A stretch of DNA of 28,579 bases, from the NCBI GenBank assembly GCA_937906945.1, contig CALCUE010000049.1, positions 1 through 28,579 on the forward strand, in the 5' to 3' direction. Position numbers and translations under genes: made by a program. This stretch comes from an uncultured Clostridia bacterium. GTDB taxonomy: Bacteria; Bacillota; Clostridia; Oscillospirales; Ruminococcaceae. The notes below the pieces were generated by a model that searched no databases, was not told the DNA's origin, and worked only from the letters and a program-made list of their open reading frames with translations. The first letter of the stretch is position 1; every line of letters begins with the position of its first letter. Below, piece by piece: positions 1 through 6,410 of the stretch.

Positions 1-50
1 GTTTGGTAAAACTTTTCCGATTTTTTATGACAAAGCGGCGAAAGTGTGAC

Positions 51-87
51 AAAAGACGCCGTTTTTTGCGAAGCGGCGGCTTTTTTT
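51..87 (-). terminator. weak possible terminator after ECF S gene
   Basis: A CGCCG/CGGCG five-base-pair stem with a 12-base loop lies just past the stop codon of the ECF gene. Read on the minus strand it is followed by a short TCTTTT run. The plus-strand side ends in seven T, so it could serve transcription from either direction. The stem is short, so the call is tentative. Confidence 0.3.
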
Positions 88-622
88 AAGAGTTCTGTTC
101 GGTGACGAGGAACCGGCGAAGCGGCGGCAGGAGCTTTGGCAGGATGACGGCGAAGACCACGGCGGTGACAACGCCGGTGACGATCCTTGTGGGGACGGCG
201 CCGAAAATATAGGCGAAGGAATAATAATCGTAAATGACGCTGTCGAGCCACAGGACAAGGGTGTTGAGCACCGTCACCAGAAGCGCCGTCGAGACGGTGA
301 TGAAAATGGTCTGTTTGGTGCTCATTTCAAAATGGCGGCTCTTGGCGTAAAGGCCGACCAGAAGACCGCGGATCGCGGCGGGCGCGATCCAGAGAATGGT
401 CGTCGGCATGAGCCCGTAGCCCATGAGCTGGTCCAGGAAACTGCCGAAAAGTCCGATCAGAAAGCCATCTACCGGGCCGAAAAGCGACGCGCCGACCAAA
501 ATCGGCAGGCTGTCAAGGGTGAATTTCATGTTGCCGAGCTTGATGGAGAAAAACTGGGCGAGCACGAAGAACATAGCGATGAGCATGGCGTCGGTGACGA
601 GTTTTTTGACTTTAATAGGCAA
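86..622 (-). CDS. ECF transporter S component (FolT-like family)
   Basis: This 178-residue, very hydrophobic protein is the substrate-binding membrane subunit of an energy-coupling-factor vitamin importer. It shows about five or six membrane segments. The stretch near residues 33-95, LDSLPILVGASLFGPVDG then LMPTTILWIAPAAIRGLLVG, matches the pattern of S components of the folate-type family (a Pro-Leu-hydrophobic-Gly loop, then Gly-Pro and a loop before an Arg-Gly pair). The substrate cannot be read from sequence; folate or another vitamin is inference. No EcfA or EcfT genes are nearby, so it probably shares a module encoded elsewhere. It lies 28 bases after ychF and is probably co-transcribed with it. 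The annotated start is TTG, one base from the AAAGGGGG ribosome site. An ATT six bases further in is better spaced, so the exact start is uncertain. Confidence 0.8.
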   Translation of the reverse strand: MPIKVKKLVTDAMLIAMFFVLAQFFSIKLGNMKFTLDSLPILVGASLFGPVDGFLIGLFGSFLDQLMGYGLMPTTILWIAPAAIRGLLVGLYAKSRHFEMSTKQTIFITVSTALLVTVLNTLVLWLDSVIYDYYSFAYIFGAVPTRIVTGVVTAVVFAVILPKLLPPLRRFLVTEQNS

Positions 623-650
623 GCCCCCTTTGCAGAGTTTTTAAGAAAAA

Positions 651-1751
651 TCAGACGTTAAAGAGAAATTCGACGATGTCGCCGTCCTGCATGATATAGT
701 CCTTGCCTTCGCTGCGGACAAGGCCCTTTTCTTTGGCGGCGGCTTTGGAGCCGAGGGCGATGAGGTCGTCGTATTTGACGATCTCGGCCCGGATGAAGCC
801 CCGCTCGAAGTCGGAATGGATGACGCCGGCGGCCTGCGGCGCTTTGGTGTTTTTGCGGATGGTCCAGGCGCGGACCTCTTTTTTGCCGGCGGTGAGGAAG
901 CTCATAAGGCCGAGAAGGTCATAGCTGGCTTTGATCATCCGGTCAAGGCCCGATTCCTTGAGGCCGATCTCGGCGAGGAATTCTTTCTTTTCGTCCGGTT
1001 CCATGTCGGCGACGTCCTCCTCGAATTTGGCGCAGACCGGCATGACGGCGGCGTGCTCCGAGGCGGCGATCTCCTGGACGGCTTTGTAGTTCTGGTTTTC
1101 GTCAATGCCGTTCATAAAGTCGTCTTCGGACAGGTTGGCGGCGTAGATGATCGGTTTTCCGGAAAGAAGGGGAATGGAAGAGATGATCTCCCGTTCCTCG
1201 TCGTCGGCGCAGTCGAAAGCACGGGCGGATTTGCCCTCTTCGAGGTGCTCTTTAAGACGGTTCAGAAGCTTCAGTTCGTCGCCGAGGGCGCGGTTGCCGC
1301 CTTTGAACTCCTTTTCGGTCTTGACGATCCGGCGGTCGAGGACCTCGATATCGGAGAAGATCAATTCGAGGTTGATGACTTCGATATCGCGGGCGGCGTT
1401 GACGGAACCATCGACGTGGATGATGTTGTCGTCTTCAAAGCAGCGGACGACGTGGACAAGAGCGTCCACGTTGCGGATATCGGCCAAAAATTTGTTGCCG
1501 AGACCTTCGCCTTTGGAAGCGCCTTTGACAAGGCCGGCGATATCGACGAATTCGACGGTGGCGGGGGTGTATTTTTCCGGTTCATAGATTTTGGCCAGTT
1601 CGTCAAGGCGGGGTTCCGGCACCGCGACGATCCCGACGGTGGGTTCGATGGTGCAGAAAGGATAGTTGGCCGCCTGGGCGCCGGCGTTGGTGATGGCGTT
1701 AAAAAGGGTGGATTTTCCGACGTTCGGAAGTCCGATCATACCGAGTTTCAT
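651..1751 (-). CDS. ychF: YchF/OLA1-family redox-regulated ATPase
   Basis: This is a 366-residue Obg-superfamily P-loop NTPase that binds ribosomes and, unusually for the superfamily, prefers ATP over GTP. The P-loop GLPNVGKS is at residues 7-14. The DIAGLVKGASKGEGLGN switch II region is near residues 69-85. The guanine-specificity NKxD motif is replaced by NLSED near residue 206, as expected for YchF. The C-terminal TGS domain (about residues 283-366) ends in the typical DYIMQDGDIVEFLFNV. Length is normal for the family. The ATG start has an AAGGAC site about 12 bases upstream, and a good sigma-A promoter lies at 1821-1848. The ECF S gene follows 28 bases downstream, a pairing with no obvious functional logic. 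Identification is firm; the physiological role of YchF remains general (translation and stress). Confidence 0.97.
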   Translation of the reverse strand: MKLGMIGLPNVGKSTLFNAITNAGAQAANYPFCTIEPTVGIVAVPEPRLDELAKIYEPEKYTPATVEFVDIAGLVKGASKGEGLGNKFLADIRNVDALVHVVRCFEDDNIIHVDGSVNAARDIEVINLELIFSDIEVLDRRIVKTEKEFKGGNRALGDELKLLNRLKEHLEEGKSARAFDCADDEEREIISSIPLLSGKPIIYAANLSEDDFMNGIDENQNYKAVQEIAASEHAAVMPVCAKFEEDVADMEPDEKKEFLAEIGLKESGLDRMIKASYDLLGLMSFLTAGKKEVRAWTIRKNTKAPQAAGVIHSDFERGFIRAEIVKYDDLIALGSKAAAKEKGLVRSEGKDYIMQDGDIVEFLFNV

Positions 1752-1820
1752 AAAGCGTTGCCGTCCTTCTATCTGAATTTTGGAGAACTGTTGTCAAAAG
1801 GTTTTGACGGGTATATAATA

Positions 1821-1848
1821 ATTATATAGCAATTCCGTAATTTAACAA
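1821..1848 (-). promoter_or_regulatory. sigma-A type promoter for ychF
   Basis: Read on the minus strand, TTGTTA (1848-1843) is followed after 16 bases by a perfect TATAAT (1826-1821), about 70 bases before the ychF start. The surrounding 100 bases are AT-rich, in contrast to the GC-rich genes. Confidence 0.65.
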
Positions 1849-1873
1849 GAGAATTTCCAAAAAAATAAAAAAA

Positions 1874-1918
1874 TTGTTCAAGATAAGTTCACGAAATATC
1901 CAAAAAATGCAGTATAAT
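1874..1918 (+). promoter_or_regulatory. promoter and candidate direct-repeat operator of the two-component operon
   Basis: A perfect TATAAT is at 1913-1918, 48 bases before the response regulator start. The best -35 match, TTCACG at 1888-1893, is 19 bases away and weak, which suggests activation. Two GTTCA boxes (1876-1880 and 1887-1891) repeat 11 bases apart and overlap this -35. Direct repeats about one helical turn apart are the usual target of OmpR/PhoB-type regulators, so autoregulation is plausible. A similar pair precedes htrA. Confidence 0.5.
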
Positions 1919-1965
1919 AGGGATAAAGAACGGACAACCGATTTTTATATAGAGGAGGAGACACG

Positions 1966-2664
1966 ATGGCAACGGCAAAGATCCTCATCGCCGACGACGA
2001 CAGCAATATCTGCGAGCTTTTGAGGATGTATCTGGAAAAAGAAGATTACGAAGTGGTTCTCGCCGGGAACGGCGAGGAGGCCCTTTCCCAATTCGACACG
2101 GCAGCGCCGGATCTGATCCTTCTGGACGTCATGATGCCGAAGCTGGACGGCTGGCAGGTCTGCCGGGAGATCCGGAAAAAATCCGAGTGCCCCATCATCA
2201 TGATCACCGCCAAAGGCGAGACTTTCGACAAAGTTCTCGGTCTGGAGCTGGGCGCCGATGACTATGTGGTCAAACCCTTCGAGCCGAAGGAGATCATCGC
2301 CCGGATCAAGGCGGTCATGCGCCGCACCGGAAAGATCGCCCCAGAAGTGGACAAAAAGGAAGTCAGCTTCGATAAGCTGGTGGTCAACATGACAAAATAC
2401 GAGCTCAAGGTCGATGGCAAAGTCATCGACACCCCGCCGAAGGAACTGGAGCTTCTGTTCCATCTGGCCTCCAACCCCAACCGGGTCTATACCCGGGATC
2501 AGCTTCTGGACGAGGTGTGGGGCTTCGAGTATTACGGCGATTCCCGTACCGTCGATGTGCACATCAAGCGCCTGCGTGAAAAACTGGAGGGCGTTTCGGA
2601 CAGATGGTGCCTGCGGACGGTCTGGGGCGTCGGCTATAAATTTGAGCTGAAAGACGAAGAATAA
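1966..2664 (+). CDS. OmpR/PhoB-family response regulator
   Basis: This is a 232-residue transcription factor with an N-terminal receiver domain (about 1-120) and a C-terminal winged-helix DNA-binding domain (about 130-230). The receiver shows the acidic pair in ILIADDDSN, the phospho-acceptor Asp in LILLDVMMPKLDGW (about residue 53) and the conserved Lys in YVVKPFEPKE. The DNA-binding domain has the family pattern TPKELELLFHLASNPNRVYT and the recognition-helix segment SRTVDVHIKRLREKL. The ATG is preceded by GGAGGAG at ideal distance. The stop codon overlaps the start of the histidine kinase gene by one base (TAATG), so the two are translationally coupled and form a cognate pair. The neighbouring htrA suggests an envelope-stress regulon similar in layout to Firmicute systems that control HtrA, but orthology to a named system cannot be decided here. 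Confidence 0.95.
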   Translation: MATAKILIADDDSNICELLRMYLEKEDYEVVLAGNGEEALSQFDTAAPDLILLDVMMPKLDGWQVCREIRKKSECPIIMITAKGETFDKVLGLELGADDYVVKPFEPKEIIARIKAVMRRTGKIAPEVDKKEVSFDKLVVNMTKYELKVDGKVIDTPPKELELLFHLASNPNRVYTRDQLLDEVWGFEYYGDSRTVDVHIKRLREKLEGVSDRWCLRTVWGVGYKFELKDEE

Positions 2665-4172
2665 TGGCAGTCAAAGAAAACCCCGTTAAAAAGTCGCTGT
2701 TCTACCGCTATTTCGCCATCTGTTCCGGCATCCTTCTGGCCACCATCGCCTTCATGGGTATTTTCATTGTCGGCTTCAGTGCGTCCTATTTCCGGACGAG
2801 CAACCAGGAAAATCTGCGGAAAAAGGCGGATCAGGCGGTGAGCCTGACCCTTTCCAGTATGGAACGGTATCATTACCGGATGATCCCGACGGCAACGGTG
2901 CAGAACGGCTATAACATTATGGCGATGAACAACGACGTCATTATTTTCCTTACCGACCGGGACGGCAAGACACTGGTCTGCACCGAGGGCGGCCATTGTA
3001 ACCACCGCACCTACGCTCTTCCCGAAAACGTGTTGGAAAAGGCGTCCGGCGGCGAATTCAGCGAGACCGGGAATCTTTTCGGCATTTATAAAAGCAATTA
3101 TTATACGGTGGGCGTTCCGGTGGAACAGGACGGCGTCGTTCTGGCCTACGTCTTTCTTTCGACGGAGGCCAATGACATCGGCTATTACGTGCTGGATCTT
3201 CTGGATATCATCATTTTCGGCGCTCTTCTGGCGACGGTGGTCTCGTCGGTGGCCATCTATATCGTGACCAAAAACCTGACCAGACCGCTCCGCAGTATGG
3301 CGAAAGCGACCAAGAGCTTTTCGAGCGGGGATTTCACCGTTCGTGTGCCGGTGGAGGGAGAGGACGAGATCGCCCAGCTGGGCGTTTCGTTCAACCACAT
3401 GGCGGATTCGCTGGCCGATATGGAATCGGTGCGGCGGAATTTCATCGCCAACGTGTCCCACGAGCTCAAAACACCGATGATGACCATCGGCGGCTTTGTG
3501 GACGGCATTCTGGACGGTACGGTGCCGCCGGAAAAAGAGCGGCAGTATCTGGAGACCGTTTCGAAGGAGATCAAGCGGCTTTCGCGCCTTGTGAAATCCA
3601 TGCTGAGCGTTGCCCGGATGGAAGCCGGCGACATGGAGCTCAAAAAGGAGAATTTCAACATCAACGAGCTGGTCTGCCAGACGCTTTTTGCCTTCGAGCA
3701 GAAGATCGAGGACAAAAACCTCGAGATCCTTGGTCTGGATTCGGACGAGGTGTTCGTCTATGCCGACAACGACCTTATCCATCAGGTGGTCTATAACCTG
3801 GTGGACAACGCCATCAAGTTCTGCAACGAGAGCGGGCGCCTTTCCTTCGCCTATAAGACGCAGGACGGCAAGGTGTTCGTTTCGGTGCGGAACACCGGCG
3901 AGGGATTACCGCAGCACGAGCTGCCGCGGCTTTTTGACCGGTTCTATAAGACCGATAAATCCCGGGCGCTCGACAAGACCGGCGTCGGGCTCGGTCTTTA
4001 TATCGTCCAGACCATCATCAACCAGCACAAGGGCGATCTCATTGTGCAGAGCGTCGAGGGCGAATACACCGAATTCACGTTCTCGCTGGACGCTTCGGAC
4101 CCGAAAGCGCTCAAAGAGCGCAAACGTCGGGGAAAAGAGGAAGCGGAACCGAAAAATCCGGACGAAAAATAA
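2664..4172 (+). CDS. membrane sensor histidine kinase with HAMP domain
   Basis: This is a 502-residue sensor kinase, partner of the preceding response regulator. Membrane segment 1 is about residues 15-42. An extracytoplasmic sensor of about 130 residues follows. Membrane segment 2 is about 176-202, then HAMP (about 203-255), a dimerization domain with phospho-acceptor His266 in FIANVSHELKTPM, and an ATPase domain with N-box DLIHQVVYNLVDNAIKF and G-boxes ending in KTGVGLGLYIVQ. The last 30 residues are charged (Lys/Glu-rich). The sensor contains a compact CTEGGHCNH motif (Cys106, His111, Cys112, His114), unusual outside the membrane and a possible metal site or disulfide. The signal is unknown. 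Clear as a class-I histidine kinase; no specific family name is claimed. Confidence 0.95.
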   Translation: MAVKENPVKKSLFYRYFAICSGILLATIAFMGIFIVGFSASYFRTSNQENLRKKADQAVSLTLSSMERYHYRMIPTATVQNGYNIMAMNNDVIIFLTDRDGKTLVCTEGGHCNHRTYALPENVLEKASGGEFSETGNLFGIYKSNYYTVGVPVEQDGVVLAYVFLSTEANDIGYYVLDLLDIIIFGALLATVVSSVAIYIVTKNLTRPLRSMAKATKSFSSGDFTVRVPVEGEDEIAQLGVSFNHMADSLADMESVRRNFIANVSHELKTPMMTIGGFVDGILDGTVPPEKERQYLETVSKEIKRLSRLVKSMLSVARMEAGDMELKKENFNINELVCQTLFAFEQKIEDKNLEILGLDSDEVFVYADNDLIHQVVYNLVDNAIKFCNESGRLSFAYKTQDGKVFVSVRNTGEGLPQHELPRLFDRFYKTDKSRALDKTGVGLGLYIVQTIINQHKGDLIVQSVEGEYTEFTFSLDASDPKALKERKRRGKEEAEPKNPDEK

Positions 4173-4186
4173 AAAATATTTAACAT

Positions 4187-4221
4187 CTGTTTCATTTTAT
4201 TTCACAATTTGCGGTTACAAT
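4187..4221 (+). promoter_or_regulatory. candidate htrA promoter with TTTCA direct repeat
   Basis: The 90-base gap before htrA holds TACAAT at 4216-4221 as a possible -10 and two TTTCA boxes (4190-4194 and 4200-4204) repeated at 10-base spacing where an activator of a poor -35 would bind. The block from TGTTTCA to TTCAC resembles TGTTCA to TTCAC in the response regulator promoter, suggesting control of htrA by the same regulator. No terminator separates the kinase gene from htrA, so read-through is also possible. Confidence 0.4.
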
Positions 4222-4262
4222 AAGACCCGTAAAGATAAATTCCACGCAGAAGAGGTATGAGA

Positions 4263-5816
4263 ATGGAAGATTTTGAAAAGCAAGAAAACCTCGGCGACAC
4301 CGAGCCGGAAGTTCCGGTCGAAGAGACCGTCCATTCCGATACGGAAAGAAACACCAACGCGCCGACCGGTTGGACCTATTCCGCCAACACGAACCAGTAC
4401 GTTTCGTGGGACGGCGGCAGCGATCCCAACACCGCTTCCTGGACACCGGGAAAGTCGGAGACGGCCACCGGCGATTCGGCGCCGCGGAAAGAATACGGCA
4501 CGCAGTATGGCTACTATAACAACGCCGGACAGACGCCGAACTATTACAGCAACAACGGCGCCAACCCCTATGGCCGGAACAGCGGCTATCAGTGGGATTA
4601 CAGCCGCTATGAGAACGCCGAAACGTCTCAACCGGCGAAGAAAAAATCCGGAAAGGGCTTCAAGGTCTTTTTGGGGATCGTCGCCGCCGTGCTCGGCTGC
4701 TGTGTTCTGGCTTTGGCCACCGTCGGGATCTACAGTCTGGTTTCCGGGAACGGATTTCCGGGAGGCAAAATAGAAGCTCCGTCGGATTCCTATAACGAAC
4801 CTTCGGAAAACGCTGTGGAAACGCCGCCGATCTTCCTGGAAGGAAAGCCGGAGGAAAACGACGATCCTCTTTCCACCGACGGAAAGATGTCCGGCACCGC
4901 GATCTATAAAAAAGTAAGTCCCTCCATTGTGGGTGTGGTGCAATATCAGTACGCCCAGAGCTTTGAGCCCACCGGCGAAGGCTCCGGCATCATCATCAGC
5001 ACCGACGGCTATATTCTGACCAACGCCCACGTGATCAAGAACGCGGATACCGTCAAAGTCGTGCTCTATAACGAGGAAGAATATGAGGCGGCGATCATCG
5101 GTTCTGACGAGCAGACCGACATCGCCGTGCTCAAGATCGACGCGAAGAACCTCGCCTTCGCCGAACTCGGCGATTCCGACGAAGTGGAAGTCGGCGAGCC
5201 GGTCTATGTGCTCGGCAACCCCGGCGGCCTTATTCTGCAATCGAGCTTTACCGACGGCATCATCAGCGGTCTTAACCGGGTGGTGAGCACCAAGGACAGC
5301 AACTATTCCATGACGGTCATCCAGACCAACGCCGCCATCAACCCCGGCAACTCCGGCGGCGCTTTGATCAACGCCTATGGCCAGGTCATCGGCATCACGA
5401 GCTCTAAACTGGTCAGCGAAAAGTATGAGGGCATCGGCTTCGCCATTCCGACCAGAACGGCGAAACCCATTATGGAGGACCTCATTATGCAGGGCTATGT
5501 TTCCGGCAGAGCCATTCTCGGCATCACCGGACGCACCGTGGATTCGGTGATGGCCCGGTACTATAAAGTGCCCGAAGGCGTTCAGATCGCTTCGTTCACC
5601 GAAGGCGGAAGCTTTACCGGTACCACCGCCGCCGTCGGCGACATCATCACCGCTTTGAACGACGAGGAGATCACCTGCATGGAGGATGTCTTCTCGTTCC
5701 TGACGGAACATTCCCCCGGCGACGAGGTGAAAGTTACGCTCTTCCGTTATTCCGCCACGAGAAACAACGACCAGACTTTTGAAGTCACCATTCATCTGGT
5801 GGAGAACAAAGGATAA
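4263..5816 (+). CDS. htrA: membrane-anchored HtrA/DegP-like serine protease
   Basis: This is a trypsin-like protease with a PDZ domain, 517 residues from the chosen start. The first 130 residues are a low-complexity cytoplasmic tail rich in Asn, Tyr, Gly and acidic residues. A single membrane segment (about 131-161, GFKVFLGIVAAVLGCCVLA) anchors the protease outside the cell. The catalytic triad is visible: His256 in LTNAHVI, Asp286 in QTDIAVLKID and Ser364 in NPGNSGGALIN. The PDZ domain covers roughly residues 410-515. It probably degrades or refolds damaged envelope proteins. An in-frame ATG six bases upstream (4257) sits one base from the AGAGG site; the ATG at 4263 is spaced seven bases from it and is preferred. 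Its position after a two-component operon suggests it is that system's output. Confidence 0.95.
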   Translation: MEDFEKQENLGDTEPEVPVEETVHSDTERNTNAPTGWTYSANTNQYVSWDGGSDPNTASWTPGKSETATGDSAPRKEYGTQYGYYNNAGQTPNYYSNNGANPYGRNSGYQWDYSRYENAETSQPAKKKSGKGFKVFLGIVAAVLGCCVLALATVGIYSLVSGNGFPGGKIEAPSDSYNEPSENAVETPPIFLEGKPEENDDPLSTDGKMSGTAIYKKVSPSIVGVVQYQYAQSFEPTGEGSGIIISTDGYILTNAHVIKNADTVKVVLYNEEEYEAAIIGSDEQTDIAVLKIDAKNLAFAELGDSDEVEVGEPVYVLGNPGGLILQSSFTDGIISGLNRVVSTKDSNYSMTVIQTNAAINPGNSGGALINAYGQVIGITSSKLVSEKYEGIGFAIPTRTAKPIMEDLIMQGYVSGRAILGITGRTVDSVMARYYKVPEGVQIASFTEGGSFTGTTAAVGDIITALNDEEITCMEDVFSFLTEHSPGDEVKVTLFRYSATRNNDQTFEVTIHLVENKG

Positions 5817-5826
5817 AAAAGCTTAG

Positions 5827-5869
5827 AAAAGCAGTCCCGGCGCAAAAGCGCCGGGACTGCTTTTTTTTT
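5827..5869 (+). terminator. strong intrinsic terminator after htrA
   Basis: A perfect inverted repeat with a 17-base stem including flanking A/T (AAAAGCAGTCCCGGCGC), an AAAA loop and a run of nine T directly after the stem. It begins 11 bases after the htrA stop codon. Confidence 0.95.
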
Positions 5870-5920
5870 GGGGAAAGGCTTTTGGGTGGAGAAAGCGGTC
5901 GGATGAAACGACAATTTTGA

Positions 5921-5973
5921 AGCCTTCCCCCTTGGGGGAAGGTGTCGAGCGAAGCGAGACGGATGAGGGGCTG
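5921..5973 (+). repeat. dispersed two-hairpin intergenic repeat, copy 1
   Basis: First hairpin GCCTTCCCCCTTGGGGGAAGG (two arms), then a GTC...GAC stem with a GAA loop, then GGATGAGGGGCT. The same architecture occurs at 11461-11512, and its first arm recurs at 28489-28512. The second stem is GTCGAGC/GCGAGAC here and GTCAACC/GGTTGAC in copy 2. No coding capacity. Confidence 0.8.
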
Positions 5974-6009
5974 TGTAAACTTGATTTTGATAAATGAGGA
6001 GCAATCTTG

Positions 6010-6062
6010 CGCCCCCTTGTCAAGGGGGGGCTGGCTTTTTGGGGCTTGTCCCAAAAAGACTG
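6010..6062 (+). repeat. pair of adjacent hairpins in repeat-rich gap
   Basis: CCCCCTTG/CAAGGGGG forms one near-perfect hairpin at about 6012-6029. Directly after it, CTTTTTGGG and CCCAAAAAG form a nine-base-pair stem around a GCTTGT loop. Neither is followed by a T run. They continue the run of hairpins that starts at 5921. Confidence 0.6.
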
Positions 6063-6099
6063 GGGGATTCTTTTCTACGGTTCGATTTTTGTAAAGGAA

Positions 6100-6280
6100 T
6101 CCCCTCGCCACTTCGTGGCCCTCGTCTCGCCTGCGGGCTCGGTCACGGCGCGGCTCTGACCGTCCACCGGACGGTCATTCACTACCGCGCCGAGCGCTTC
6201 GCGCTTCCTCTGACGAGAGGCGCAAGATAAGGTAAAATCCCCTTCGCCACTTCGTGGCCCTCTCCCCTTTAACAAGGGGC
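6100..6280 (+). repeat. nested palindrome flanked by a direct repeat
   Basis: The 17-base sequence CGCCACTTCGTGGCCCT occurs at about 6105-6121 and again at about 6245-6261. Between the two copies lies a nested palindrome: CTCGTC (6121-6126) pairs with GACGAG (6212-6217), GGCGCGG (6148-6154) with CCGCGCC (6185-6191), and GACCGTCC (6158-6165) with GGACGGTC (6169-6176) around a three-base loop. This part of the 540-base gap between htrA and pgk has no convincing gene. The structure suggests a short mobile or fold-back element. Confidence 0.6.
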
Positions 6281-6295
6281 GTAAGGCGGAATGTA

Positions 6296-6335
6296 CCCCA
6301 CCCGTTTCTTTGCGCCGTCAAAGAAATGGGGGGGG
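6296..6335 (+). repeat. hairpin with TTTCTTTG/CAAAGAAA stem
   Basis: CCCACCCGTTTCTTTG and CAAAGAAATGGGGGGG form a long imperfect stem around a CGCCGT loop. It lies about 75 bases beyond the pgk stop codon on the pgk (minus) side. It has no T run, so it is not a standard terminator. Confidence 0.5.
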
Positions 6336-6410
6336 TATGCTTCCTAATAAGCCCTTCCAAAGCGCTGTTTTTATCAAAATCGCGCCGGAAAGCGCCCAAA
6401 ATCGTGTTAT

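Noticed and set aside
2634..3782. 382-codon minus-strand open frame opposite the histidine kinase
   Set aside because: His/Arg/Asp-rich shadow of the kinase frame without family motifs.
4215..5795. Long minus-strand open frame opposite htrA
   Set aside because: It is a by-product of GC-rich codon bias on the htrA strand; htrA has clear domains and a ribosome site, the antisense frame has neither.
5994..6399. Several 70-100 codon frames in the repeat-rich gap between htrA and pgk
   Set aside because: They run through hairpins and repeats on both strands; none has a ribosome site or familiar protein pattern.
6360..6410. GCGC-TTTCCG-GCGC stem after pgk as a terminator
   Set aside because: Only four base pairs and a poor T run (GATTTTGAT); too weak to call.
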